NCBI GenBank assembly: GCA_963756895.1
Contig: CAVWPI010000011.1
Span: 62,001 to 126,000, forward strand
Direction: 5' to 3'
Length of the DNA stretch: 64,000 nt
Source of the DNA: DASUAS01 sp963756895
Lineage (GTDB): Bacteria > Actinomycetota > Acidimicrobiia > IMCC26256 > DASPTH01
The notes under the pieces are model-generated. The model was not told the origin of the DNA. It did no database searches and saw only the letters and a program-made list of their open reading frames with translations. The translations under genes were made by a program, and so were the position numbers. Positions 7,120-15,471 of the stretch are shown here, piece after piece (the stretch's first letter is position 1; the number at the start of each line of letters is the position of its first letter).

Positions 7120-8967
7120 GTGCACGGGGCACCGCCACCGATCGCCGACTACGGGCTGATCGGCGACACGCGCACCGCCGCGCTCGTCTCCTCCGACGGC
7201 GCGATCGACTGGATGTGCGTGCCGCACTTCGACGGCGACCCGCTGTTCGCTCGTCTGATCGGGGGCCCGAGCGGCGGCCGGTACCGCGTCGGCCCGACGA
7301 CGCCGGTCGCGCCGACCGAACGTCGGTACCTCACGCACACCGCGACCCTCGAGACGACCTGGGTGCTCGGTGGATCGCGGGTGGTCCTCACCGAGGGCAT
7401 GGTCGGCGAGCTCGGCGGTCGGCTCGTACCGACAACGATGCTCGTGCGTCGCGTCACCGTCGAAGGCGACCCGGTCGACGTGGCGGTCGAGTTCGACCCG
7501 CGTCAGGGCGACGCCCACGACCCACCGGCGATGACTCGACGACGAGGGACCGGTGGCCTGGTGTGCGCGTCGGGCGCGCTCGCGGTCGCGCTCGACGCGA
7601 GCCCGTCGGTCGAGCTCGAGCCGCGTCGTCCGGTGTCGGTCACGGTCACCGAGGGCCGGCCGTTGACCCTGGTGCTGTCGGTCGCGTACCGGGAGCCGCT
7701 CATCCACGTCCCGCCCGAGACGGCATGGCACCTGCTCCAGGCCGACGGCGAGCGCTGGCGCACCTGGACCGCGGCGGTCGATCCCGACCTGCCGTTCCGC
7801 GACGCGGTGGTGAGGAGCCTCGTCACGCTGCGCCTCCTCACCTACTCCCCGTCGGGTGCGCCGGTCGCGGCCCCGACGACCTCGCTCCCGGAGGACGTCG
7901 GGGGCATCCGCAACTGGGACTACCGGTTCGCGTGGCCACGCGACGCGAGCATCGGCGTCGGTGCGTTCCTCGGCGTCGGGATGCACCGCGAAGCGCTGCA
8001 GTTCCTCGCCTGGTTGCGTCACGCGAGCCGGCTCGACCGACCCCGGCTCCCGGTGCTGCTCACGCTGCACGGCAAGCATCCCGGTCCCGAACGGCTGCTC
8101 GACTGGGACGGCTACCGCGCCAGCCGTCCGGTCCGGATGGGGAACGCCGCGGCCGAGCAGCATCAGCTCGACGGCTACGGGTGGGTGCTCGACGCCGGTT
8201 GGTTGCTCACCCAGGCCGGGCATCGCCTCGATTCCGAGACCTGGCGCGCCCTCGCCGGGTTGGCCGACCACGTCGCCGACCGGTGGGCTGATCCCGACGC
8301 CGGGATCTGGGAGGTGCGCGGCGCCGCGCAGCATCACGTGCACTCGAAGCTGATGGCGTGGCTCGGCCTCGACCGCGCGTTGCGGATCGCCGACACGCGC
8401 CGCGTGTCGGAGCGACGCCGGCGACGGTGGCGCGGCGAACGCGACGCGATCGGCACGGAGCTCCGCGAGCGAGGGTTCGACTCCGAGTCGCGCACCTACA
8501 CGCGCACGTACGGATCCGACGATCTCGACGCCGCAGTGCTCGTCCTGCCCCTGGTCGGCATCGACGCGCCCGACTCCGTCCGCGTCCGGGACACCATCGA
8601 TGCGATCGCATCGGGGCTCTCCGCGGGCTGGCCGCTGCTCCACCGGTACCCGCCCGGCGACGACGGCCTCGACGGCACGGAGGGCGCGTTCCTGCCGTCC
8701 GCGTTCTGGCTGGTCCAGGCGCTCGCCGCGTCGGGCCGTGTCGACGAGGCGAGGGATCGGCTCGCCGCGCTCGTGGCGATGGCGAGCCCGCTCGGGCTCT
8801 ACGCCGAGGAGCTCGACCCGTTGACCGGCCACCATCTCGGCAACTACCCGCAGGCCCTCACGCACTCGGCGCTGGTCCAGAGCGTGCTCGCGATCCACCA
8901 CGCGCGACCGCGCGAAGAACCGCCGAGAGGGTTGCCGGACAGAGGGTTGCCGGACAGAGGGTTGTAG
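7120..8967 (+). CDS. Glycoside hydrolase family 15 protein (glucoamylase/trehalase type)
   Basis: 615 residues, one of the longest uninterrupted genes here. I chose GTG 7120, directly after the previous stop. It opens with IADYGLIGDTRTAALVSSDG and IDWMCVPHFD, the N-terminal beta-sandwich of bacterial GH15 proteins. The (alpha/alpha)6 catalytic barrel begins near IRNWDYRFAWPRDAS and ends with YAEELDPLTGHHLGNYPQA, where the catalytic Glu of the family lies. Likely substrates are trehalose or short alpha-glucans. No signal peptide, so cytoplasmic. The last residues are a repeat (RGLPDRGLPDRGL) encoded by a 15-bp tandem duplication. Confidence 0.88.
   Translation: MHGAPPPIADYGLIGDTRTAALVSSDGAIDWMCVPHFDGDPLFARLIGGPSGGRYRVGPTTPVAPTERRYLTHTATLETTWVLGGSRVVLTEGMVGELGGRLVPTTMLVRRVTVEGDPVDVAVEFDPRQGDAHDPPAMTRRRGTGGLVCASGALAVALDASPSVELEPRRPVSVTVTEGRPLTLVLSVAYREPLIHVPPETAWHLLQADGERWRTWTAAVDPDLPFRDAVVRSLVTLRLLTYSPSGAPVAAPTTSLPEDVGGIRNWDYRFAWPRDASIGVGAFLGVGMHREALQFLAWLRHASRLDRPRLPVLLTLHGKHPGPERLLDWDGYRASRPVRMGNAAAEQHQLDGYGWVLDAGWLLTQAGHRLDSETWRALAGLADHVADRWADPDAGIWEVRGAAQHHVHSKLMAWLGLDRALRIADTRRVSERRRRRWRGERDAIGTELRERGFDSESRTYTRTYGSDDLDAAVLVLPLVGIDAPDSVRVRDTIDAIASGLSAGWPLLHRYPPGDDGLDGTEGAFLPSAFWLVQALAASGRVDEARDRLAALVAMASPLGLYAEELDPLTGHHLGNYPQALTHSALVQSVLAIHHARPREEPPRGLPDRGLPDRGL
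8926..8964. repeat. 15-bp tandem repeat at the 3' end of the GH15 gene
   Basis: Two full copies and a partial third copy of agagggttgccggac run to the stop codon. They encode RGLPD RGLPD RGL at the C-terminus. The period is a multiple of three, so copy-number changes would keep the frame. Confidence 0.95.
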
Positions 8968-9011
8968 GAGTACACCCACCGTTAGGGTGCAACGAAGTGG
9001 GAGATCTCGGT

Positions 9012-9961
9012 GTGCTGCACACACGGGTGTGCGCCCGGTTGGGGGTCCGGTACCCGATCCTCAACACGCCGATGGGTGGCGGTGACGCGCCGGGCGCGCT
9101 CGCAGCCGCGGTGTCACACGCCGGTGGTCTCGGGATGATCGGCGGCACCACCGCCGGCGACGTCGAGTGGCTCGTGGCCCAGATCCGTGACGCACGTCGT
9201 CGGACCGACCAGCCGTTCGGTGTCGGCTTCCTGACCCAACGGGCCAGTACCGCGCGCGCCTGATGGACGCAGCCCTGGCCGAAGGGGTGCGCGTCGTCGC
9301 CCACTCGTTCGGCGACCCGGCGCCCTTCGTGGGACCCGCGCACGACGCGGGCGCGTCGGTGTGGTGCCAGGTGCGCTCGGTCGAAGAAGCGCGTCGAGCG
9401 GCCGGTGCCGGGGTCGACGTGATCGTCGCGCAGGGCACCGAGGCCGGTGGCCACACCGGACGGGTGTCGACGCTGACGCTCGTGCCCGCCGTGGTCGACG
9501 CGGTGACGCCGGTGCCGGTGATCGCCGCGGGTGGGATCGGGGACGGCCGGGGCATCGCGGCCGCGCTCGTGCTCGGCGCCGAGGGCGCCTGGATCGGGAC
9601 GCGGTTCCTCGCCTCTCCTGAAGCGGGCGTCAGCGACGCGCACACGGCCGCGGTGCTCCGCGCCTCGGGTGACGACACCGTCCTGACCGACGCGTACGAC
9701 ATCGTCGCCGGCACCGACTGGCCGAGTGACGTGTCGGGCCGGGTCCTGCGCAGTGAGTTCACCGACCGATGGCACGACCACGTCGACGAGCTGGTCGGGC
9801 TCGTCCGCGACGGCGTCGCGCCGCTCCTGGACGCCACCGGTGGGGCACCGCACTGGGCCGGCAGCAGCGCGTGGGCCGTGACCGAGCGAACCCCGGCGGC
9901 GGCCGTCGTCACCTCTCTGGTGCACGAGGCACTGCTCGCCCTCGCCCTCGGTCGGCGGTGA
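9012..9961 (+). CDS. Nitronate monooxygenase-like FMN protein (2-nitropropane dioxygenase family)
   Basis: About 316 residues with one indel near 9240 (GVGFLTQ / GQYRARLMDAALAEGV). The first residues LGVRYPILNTPMGGGDAPGA are typical. The FMN and catalytic loop is AQGTEAGGHTGR, whose His is the proposed catalytic base in class I enzymes, and the phosphate site is AAGGIGDGRGIAAAL. These TIM-barrel flavoproteins oxidise nitronates, and some relatives are enoyl reductases, so the true substrate is uncertain. GTG 9012 is chosen because the homologous opening (VLHTRVCARLG) starts there; GTG 8997 is possible. Confidence 0.8.
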
Positions 9962-10032
9962 ACGGCGCCGACCACAGCGTTCCGCGCCGATTCCGGAGGG
10001 CTGCGCCGGCGCGCGTCCGCGATCATGGTGCG

Positions 10033-10806
10033 ATGGGAACGGCACGCACGACGCCGGGGATGCGAGGTCGCACCAGCCGTCTCGGTGGTGAGCAGATCGT
10101 CCTCGGGCCCGCCGCCGACTCACCGACCGGTCAGCTCCCCCTCGGGATCGCCGCGGCACCGGTGCGTGCGGTCGACGAGCCGTTGCCCGGTGTCGTCTTC
10201 ATCCCCGACTGGCTCGACCTCGACGCCCAGCGCGCGGTGGTGGCGGAGTTCCGCGAGTGGGCCCGTCCGCCCGCGGGGTTGCGGCAACCCCGCGTGCCCA
10301 CCGGGCACCTCATGAGCGTGCAGGCGGTCTGCCTCGGGTGGCACTGGTACCCCTACGCGTACAGCCGCACTGCCGACGACACCGACGGCGCGCCCGTGAA
10401 GCCGTTGCCGGCGACCGTCGACGCGCTCGCACGCGACGCGGTCGCCCGTGCCTACGGCGCCGACAGCGCGGAGGCGCGGTCGTTCGCACCCGACGCGTCG
10501 ATCGTCAACCTGTATCCCGACGGCGCCAAGCTCGGTCTGCACCAGGACGGTGAGGAGCCGTCGGACGCACCGGTCGTCACGCTCAGCCTCGGCGACACGT
10601 GCACCTTCCGCTTCGCCGGCGTCGACCGGAGGGTGGGGCCGTTCGTCGACCTGGAGCTGCGCAGCGGCGATCTCCTCGTGTTCGGTCGCGAACACCGGCG
10701 CGTCTTCCACGGCGTGCCCAGGGTGTTCCCCTGCACCGCGCCGGAGGGGCTCGGTCTCCCGCCCGGGCGCCTCAGCATCACCGTGCGCGAGACCGGCTTC
10801 TCGTAG
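10033..10806 (+). CDS. alkB: AlkB-type 2-oxoglutarate/Fe(II) dioxygenase
   Basis: 257 residues. Repairs N-alkylated bases such as 1-methyladenine and 3-methylcytosine by oxidative demethylation. The Fe ligands are the HxD of KLGLHQDGEEP and the distal His of RRVFHGV. The 2-oxoglutarate-binding Arg is in RLSITVRETG. The conserved ASIVNLYPDGAKLGLHQD segment matches AlkB closely. The N-terminal 50 residues before PGVVFIPDWLD are variable. ATG 10033 is preferred; an out-of-frame ATG lies 8 bases upstream. No Ada partner is adjacent. Convergent with the next gene. Confidence 0.88.
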   Translation: MGTARTTPGMRGRTSRLGGEQIVLGPAADSPTGQLPLGIAAAPVRAVDEPLPGVVFIPDWLDLDAQRAVVAEFREWARPPAGLRQPRVPTGHLMSVQAVCLGWHWYPYAYSRTADDTDGAPVKPLPATVDALARDAVARAYGADSAEARSFAPDASIVNLYPDGAKLGLHQDGEEPSDAPVVTLSLGDTCTFRFAGVDRRVGPFVDLELRSGDLLVFGREHRRVFHGVPRVFPCTAPEGLGLPPGRLSITVRETGFS

Positions 10807-10837
10807 CGAGGCGGTGCCGTAGCGGCGGTTCGTCGCG

Positions 10838-11329
10838 TCAGCGGTGTGCCGCAGTGCCGGCGAGCATGGCCGGCGTGCTGAGGACGAAGTGCTCGGCCCA
10901 GTACGGCAGCCGGTTGCGCACCACGCGCGCACGGTTCGGCGCGACGTTGCCCGTTACCACCGCGCGGTCCACCTTCGCGCTCGCGTCACGCACGACCGCG
11001 TCGACGACCTGGCGGGACGGCACGCCGGCGTCGGCGGCCACGGCCGAGATCGTGCGCCCGTCGTCCACCGCGCGCTGCAGGTCGTCGGGCGCGATGCCGA
11101 TCGCGCCGGCGGCGACCGCGAGCTGGTTGCGGGCGAGCCGCTGCAGCATCTGACGCGGTGGTCGCCGCGTCCGGCGCCGCCCCACGGCGAGCATCACGAT
11201 CCGGAGGGTGGCCATCACGACCAGGACCGCGCCGATCACGGTGGCTCCCGTCGCCAGCAGCACGAGCCCCGCCGTGAGCCCGACGCCGACGATCACCCAA
11301 CGCATCGTCCTGACCGTGTTCCGTGGCAT
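10838..11329 (-). CDS. Membrane-anchored hypothetical protein with helical repeat-like domain
   Basis: 163 residues from ATG 11327-11329. Two adjacent hydrophobic helices near the N-terminus (VIVGVGLTAGLVLLATGATV and IGAVLVVMATLRIVMLAVG) are followed by a basic linker and a soluble part. That part holds IGIAPDDLQRAVDDGRTISA and AGVPSRQVVDAVVRDASAKV, like the short helical units of several actinobacterial proteins of unknown function. Two 15-bp tandem repeats abut its ribosome binding site. No enzyme motif seen. Confidence 0.65.
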   Translation of the reverse strand: MPRNTVRTMRWVIVGVGLTAGLVLLATGATVIGAVLVVMATLRIVMLAVGRRRTRRPPRQMLQRLARNQLAVAAGAIGIAPDDLQRAVDDGRTISAVAADAGVPSRQVVDAVVRDASAKVDRAVVTGNVAPNRARVVRNRLPYWAEHFVLSTPAMLAGTAAHR

Positions 11330-11341
11330 GCTCGTCGTCCT

Positions 11342-11371
11342 CCGTCGCTCCGGGTCCCGTCGCTCCGGGTC
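11342..11371. repeat. Two tandem copies of a 15-bp unit next to a ribosome binding site
   Basis: Exact head-to-tail copies of ccgtcgctccgggtc (11342-11356 and 11357-11371). The Shine-Dalgarno stretch of the minus-strand gene starting at 11329 straddles the inner edge of the repeat. The same 15-mer occurs once more at 14121-14135. Confidence 0.95.
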
Positions 11372-11441
11372 GTGGTACCCAAAGCGTCGCCCGGGAGATC
11401 GCAACGACGATGAACGTCGTGTCAGGGGATCGTGAGGCCGG

Positions 11442-11891
11442 TCAGGCGGCGGGCATCTGGATCAGCTCGACGACCATGCCGTTGAGCATGGGCACCTCGA
11501 GGTAGGCGAACGACACGCCCGCGGCGCCGCCCTCGAGGATGGCGGTGCAGCCGGCGGACTCCATCTCGGCCCGGGTCGCCGCGAGGTCGTCGACGGGGTA
11601 CCGAACGTGGTGCAGCCCCTCGCCGTGCTCGGCGAGCCAGTCGACCGTGGGCCACGAGCCGGTCACGACCTCCACCAGCTCGACCTCCAGACCGGCGGTG
11701 CGGCCGAACCCCAGCCGCAATGCGACGGTGCCCGGCGTGCCGCGACAGACGACGTCCATCCCGGGCACGTCCATCGCGGTGAACGACCCGCCGAACATCG
11801 CCTCGTAGCGGGGGAGCGCGTCGTCGACGCTCGGGACCGCGAACGAGATCTGGTCGATCGCGCCCAGCCCGAGGATCTGGTCGACGCTCAC
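11442..11891 (-). CDS. VOC (glyoxalase/bleomycin resistance) superfamily protein
   Basis: 149 residues, one VOC module duplicated as usual. The first half opens LGAIDQISFAVPSVDDALPR and the second GLHHVRYPVDDLAATRAEME. The closing MVVELIQMP supplies the metal-binding Glu. The first ligand position carries Gln (IDQISFAV), and His is kept in GLHHVRY. It resembles methylmalonyl-CoA epimerase-like proteins, but the substrate cannot be assigned. Its GTG (11889-11891) overlaps the stop of the upstream amidohydrolase by four bases, so the two are expected to act in one pathway. Confidence 0.78.
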   Translation of the reverse strand: MSVDQILGLGAIDQISFAVPSVDDALPRYEAMFGGSFTAMDVPGMDVVCRGTPGTVALRLGFGRTAGLEVELVEVVTGSWPTVDWLAEHGEGLHHVRYPVDDLAATRAEMESAGCTAILEGGAAGVSFAYLEVPMLNGMVVELIQMPAA

Positions 11892-13074
11892 ACGCGGTAC
11901 AGCTTCGCCGCGTTCTCGCCCATGACCTTGCGGCGCGTCTCGGGGCGGAGGGTGCTCATTTTCGCGGCGACGGTCTCGAGCGGCGACGGGTACAGGCACG
12001 TGGGGTGCGGGAAGTCGGTCTCGAACAGCACGCGGTCCTCGCCCACCTTGTCGAGCAGGCCCTGCACGTCGCCCTGGTTGTTCTCGAACCAGAAGGTCGC
12101 GTACCAGTTGCTGCGGAAGTACTCCGACGGGGGCTTCGAGAGCGCGTCGAACTCCGCGGGTGCGTTCTCGAAGAGCTCGTAGTCCATGGTCTCGAGGATG
12201 AACGGGACCCAGCCGATGCCACTCTCGACCGACACCATCTGCAGCGCGGGGAAGCGGTCGAAGATCCCCGCGAACACGGTGTTGATCACGACGCGCGCGT
12301 TGTTGATGAACAACATCGAGCCGCCGATCGCGGGCTTCACGTACTCGTCCTGCGACTCCCAGAAGTAGTTGCCGTAGAAGTCCATCGCGGTGTTGCTCGA
12401 ACCGATGTGGAAGTGCACCGGCAGGTGCAGGTCGGCGCAGACCTCCCACAGCGGATCCCACGCGCGGTTGGCGAGGTCGGGCGATCCGAGGTCCTGCGGA
12501 TCGGAGGTCATGTTGATGCCCGCGCGCCCTGCTCGGCGCACCGCAACGTCTCCTTCACGCACAGGTCGACGTCCCACGCGGGCATCACCGGCAGCGGGAT
12601 GAAGCGGAGGTTCGAGCTCTCCTGCAGCTCGCCCATGGCGTCGTTGTAGATCTCGATGCACAGCATCCGCAGGGTCTCGTCCTGCACGTTGTTGTTGATG
12701 TTGCCGCCGCCGAGCCCCACCGCGTTCGGGAACAGCACCTGCGCGTCGATGCCGCACTCGTCCATCACCTGCAGTCGCGCCTCCGGGTCCCAGGCGCCCC
12801 GGTGCACCCAGTCGTGGCCCTTGTCCATCGAGTCGAGGAACGGGATCTTGCTCTTGTCGCGTGCGACCACGCCGCCACCCTTGGCGAAACCGAGCTCGAC
12901 GCCGTCGACCACCCACGACGGACCGTCGGCGCGCTGCTCGATGTGCAGCACCCGGTCCTTGTACGCGTCGGGTGCGCGGCTCGTCCAGAGGTCGTAGGGC
13001 TCGGTGAAGTGCGTGTCGGCGTCGATGACCCGCAGGCCTTCATCGAGCCGGATGGCGTCAGCGAGCGTGGCCAT
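11888..13074 (-). CDS. Amidohydrolase family metal-dependent hydrolase (PF04909), frameshifted
   Basis: About 395 residues from ATG 13072-13074 (MATLADAIRLDEGLRV), with one indel near 12525. TIM-barrel metal ligands are visible in VIDADTHFTEPYD, LPVHFHIGSSNTA and FETDFPHPTC. This superfamily includes ACMSD-type decarboxylases and many hydrolases linked to aromatic or steroid breakdown. A catabolic hydrolase or decarboxylase role is likely, but the substrate is unknown. It is coupled to the VOC gene. A second, intact paralogue lies at 23830-25095. Confidence 0.82.
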
Positions 13075-13224
13075 GGGGGTGTGCGGACCTCCTCGCGCCG
13101 CAGAAATTGGGCGCTGTCCAAGCATCGTAACCACGCGGGACGGGAGTATCCCGGGGGCGGCCGGCGGCGTTGACCGGAGTGGAGAGGGACCGCGCGCACC
13201 GACCCCGACCGAGGAGACCCGGCA

Positions 13225-14103
13225 ATGTCGCAGACCGTCCGCCGATGCACCCGCGCACTCGCCGCCACGATCGCGGCGTGTGGCGTGGTGGTCATCGCCG
13301 CTCCCTCGGCCTCGGCCGACCCGAAGATCCCGTTCAGCCAGGACGTCTACGCCCGTACCCACCTGGCCAAGTCGGGGTTGGACATCACGGTCCCGCCGGG
13401 TCTCTTCGAGGGCACCATCGACCTCGCCACCGGCGAGGAGACCGGCACGCTGACGCTTCCGCCGGCCACCGTCACCATGAACCTCCTCGGCGTCCTGCCC
13501 GCAGCCGACGCATCGTTCGTGATGGCGCCCGCCGGGCCGATCACGGGCCACGTGGATCTCGCCACCTTCGCCGTCGACGCCACCGCGTCGTTCAACGTGA
13601 AGCTGGCCAAGCTCGCGCCGCACGGGACCGACGTGAACCTGGTGGGCGACGACTGCACCACGACCGAGCCGATCACCGTGCGCATGCGGGGTGTGGTGAA
13701 CCCCGCGGCGGGCGGCACGTTCGCCAGCACGTACTCGATCCCCTCGTTCAAGGACTGCCAGCTCCTGACCGAGGTGATCAGCGCGCTCGTGTCGGGCCCG
13801 GGGAACACCTTCTTCGCCAGCTTCGCCGCGCACGGCTCGCCGCCGCCTGCGACCAGCGAGCCGACGCCCGCGCCGCCGCTGGCGACCGTCGATCTCCAAG
13901 GGGCGGTGACGGTCGGTGGGACGCCGGCGGGGGACACCACGCTGCCCATCGACCAGCACCTCGCCATCCCGGCGCCGCCTCCGCCGCTCATCACCGCCAC
14001 TCCGGCACCCGAACCCACGACGACCACGGCACCGCCGGCCATCCCCCCGCTCCCGGCCGGTGGCCTCGGAACCCTGTTGGGCTCGCTGCTCGGGGGCGGC
14101 TGA
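13225..14103 (+). CDS. Secreted hypothetical protein with Pro/Thr-rich C-terminus
   Basis: 292 residues, ATG with GAGGAG upstream. A Sec signal peptide is evident (RRCTRALAATIAACGVVVIA, cleavage after SASA). The mature part is beta-rich (GLFEGTIDLATGEETGTLTL, GPITGHVDLATFAVDATASF) and has two Cys (DDCTT and KDCQL) that could pair. The tail is Pro/Thr/Ala-rich with a glycine-rich end (GGLGTLLGSLLGGG), suggesting wall association. Probably a cell-surface protein; no enzymatic motif. A strong stem-loop follows ten bases after the stop. Confidence 0.75.
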   Translation: MSQTVRRCTRALAATIAACGVVVIAAPSASADPKIPFSQDVYARTHLAKSGLDITVPPGLFEGTIDLATGEETGTLTLPPATVTMNLLGVLPAADASFVMAPAGPITGHVDLATFAVDATASFNVKLAKLAPHGTDVNLVGDDCTTTEPITVRMRGVVNPAAGGTFASTYSIPSFKDCQLLTEVISALVSGPGNTFFASFAAHGSPPPATSEPTPAPPLATVDLQGAVTVGGTPAGDTTLPIDQHLAIPAPPPPLITATPAPEPTTTTAPPAIPPLPAGGLGTLLGSLLGGG

Positions 14104-14112
14104 CGCGCTTCG

Positions 14113-14161
14113 CCCTCGCGCCGTCGCTCCGGGTCCAGCCGGGTGGAGCACGGCGCGAGGG
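14113..14161. terminator. Long GC-rich stem-loop downstream of the secreted protein gene
   Basis: Twelve-base perfect arms ccctcgcgccgt (14113-14124) and acggcgcgaggg (14150-14161) enclose an inner ctcc/ggag pairing. No U-tract follows, as is common in high-GC actinobacteria. Likely terminator for the gene ending at 14103; it lies 121 bases beyond the end of the convergent gene. Confidence 0.6.
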
Positions 14162-14281
14162 TGAGCGTGCCGGGCGTGGTGAGCGCGGGCAGCGCCATGG
14201 AGCGGGCAGCGGCAGGATCTCGATGCCGTGCTCCGTGGCGGCGCTCACCACATTCATTCCTCGGTCATCGAGCGGGTACGT

Positions 14282-14821
14282 TCACCCCGGTCGGCGGCCG
14301 GTGAACGCGAGGAGCTTCTCTTGTGGCGACGCGTCGTCGCCCACCGGGACCTCGGGCTTGAAGATGCCCGTGCGCTGCTCGTCGGTGAACGCGCCGTGCA
14401 CCATCTCGTACGCGGCGGCCGCGAGCCCTTCCGGCATGGTGGTGTCCTGACCGGTCGCCTTGGCCAGGTCCCAGCCGTGCAGCAACGTGTCGCTGAACGC
14501 GATTCCCAACGACGGCCCGGTGCGCTCGATCACGCCGTCCTCCGAGAAGGTGCGGATGGTCTGCTCGCGACCACGCTCGAAGGCGGCCGCGGGATCGTCG
14601 CCGATCAGGTCGTCGGGGGGGTCGACCGAGGGGGGTGACGCCTCCTCACCGCGCGCGCTGCGGACGAAGTACTGCTGCGTCTCCAACATGTGGTTGAGGA
14701 GTGTCTGCACGTCCCAGTCGTCGCACGGCGTTCGGGCGTCGAGGTGGTCGCCGGCACGCGCCACCTTCGACACGGTCCACTCGCTCGCGGTCCGGTACCG
14801 ATCCAACAGCTCGTTGCCCAT
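14282..14821 (-). CDS. TIGR03086-type DinB-like metal-binding protein
   Basis: 179 residues from ATG 14819-14821, GGAGG just upstream. It is built like mycothiol-dependent maleylpyruvate isomerase N-domains and TIGR03086 proteins: YRTASEWTVSKVARAGDHLD, PCDDWDVQTLLNHMLETQQY and DTLLHGWDLAKATGQ. The His residues of NHML and LLHGWDLA are the expected metal ligands. These are putative thiol-dependent transferases or hydrolases. It is the last gene of the SDR-PanC-TetR run, 59 bases after the TetR stop. Tandem repeats precede its ribosome binding site. Confidence 0.8.
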   Translation of the reverse strand: MGNELLDRYRTASEWTVSKVARAGDHLDARTPCDDWDVQTLLNHMLETQQYFVRSARGEEASPPSVDPPDDLIGDDPAAAFERGREQTIRTFSEDGVIERTGPSLGIAFSDTLLHGWDLAKATGQDTTMPEGLAAAAYEMVHGAFTDEQRTGIFKPEVPVGDDASPQEKLLAFTGRRPG

Positions 14822-14838
14822 CGTGATGCCTCCTCTTC

Positions 14839-14866
14839 GTCCAGGCCTTTTGGTCCAGGCCTTTTC
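14839..14866. repeat. 14-bp tandem repeat upstream of the DinB-like gene
   Basis: Two copies of gtccaggcctttt plus one variable base, followed by a partial third copy (gtccaaag at 14867-14874). The repeat sits about 18 bases upstream of the ATG at 14821, abutting the GAGGAGG ribosome binding site on the minus strand. Confidence 0.9.
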
Positions 14867-14880
14867 GTCCAAAGGAGGTG

Positions 14881-15468
14881 TTACCCATCGAGCGAGCTAT
14901 TTACCGCTCGCACGGTGCCGAATGCGGCGAGCACGGCATCGACGATCGCTTCCACGTCGGACGACCGCACGGGTGTCTGGGCCACCACGCGCCGGTAGAT
15001 GATCGGAGCACGCGCGAGGTCGACGACGAGGTGCACGTCGACGTCGTCGGGGAGCTCGCCGCGCTCGATGCCCATGCGCACGACGCGTTCGAAGCTGGCG
15101 CGACCCATGCGCAGCGTCTCCTGACGCAGCTCGGCGAGCTCGGGGTCACGCACGGCGGCGTCGAGGAACGAGGGGAACACCTCCGCGACCTTCGGGGTGT
15201 CGAAGTACTCCACGAGGTGCAGGAGGAGCTCGACGAGATCGTCGCGCAGTGAGCCGGTGTCAGGCTCGACCGTCGTGGGCTGCAGCGAGGAGATCGCGGC
15301 GTGGATGAGCCGAGCACGCGATCCCCAGTGCCGGTAGATGGTGGCCTTGCTCACGCCCGAGAGGGTGGCGACGGTGTCGACGCTGATGCCCATGACGCCC
15401 TGTTCGGCGATGACGTCGAGCGTCGCCGAGAGCACGACGTCCTGCGATCGGCGGGGCCGCGGCGACAC
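14881..15468 (-). CDS. TetR family transcriptional regulator
   Basis: 195 residues, GTG start three bases after the PanC-like stop. The N-terminal helix-turn-helix is complete: VVLSATLDVIAEQGVMGISV, then LSGVSKATIYRHWGSRARLI. The C-terminal ligand domain resembles TetR_C_11-like actinobacterial members (RDDLVELLLHLVEYFDTPKV, DPELAELRQETLRMGRASF). It lies inside the SDR-PanC-like-DinB operon and probably autoregulates it. The effector is unknown but could be the product of the PanC-like ligase. Confidence 0.88.
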   Translation of the reverse strand: MSPRPRRSQDVVLSATLDVIAEQGVMGISVDTVATLSGVSKATIYRHWGSRARLIHAAISSLQPTTVEPDTGSLRDDLVELLLHLVEYFDTPKVAEVFPSFLDAAVRDPELAELRQETLRMGRASFERVVRMGIERGELPDDVDVHLVVDLARAPIIYRRVVAQTPVRSSDVEAIVDAVLAAFGTVRAVNSSLDG

Positions 15469-15471
15469 CGG

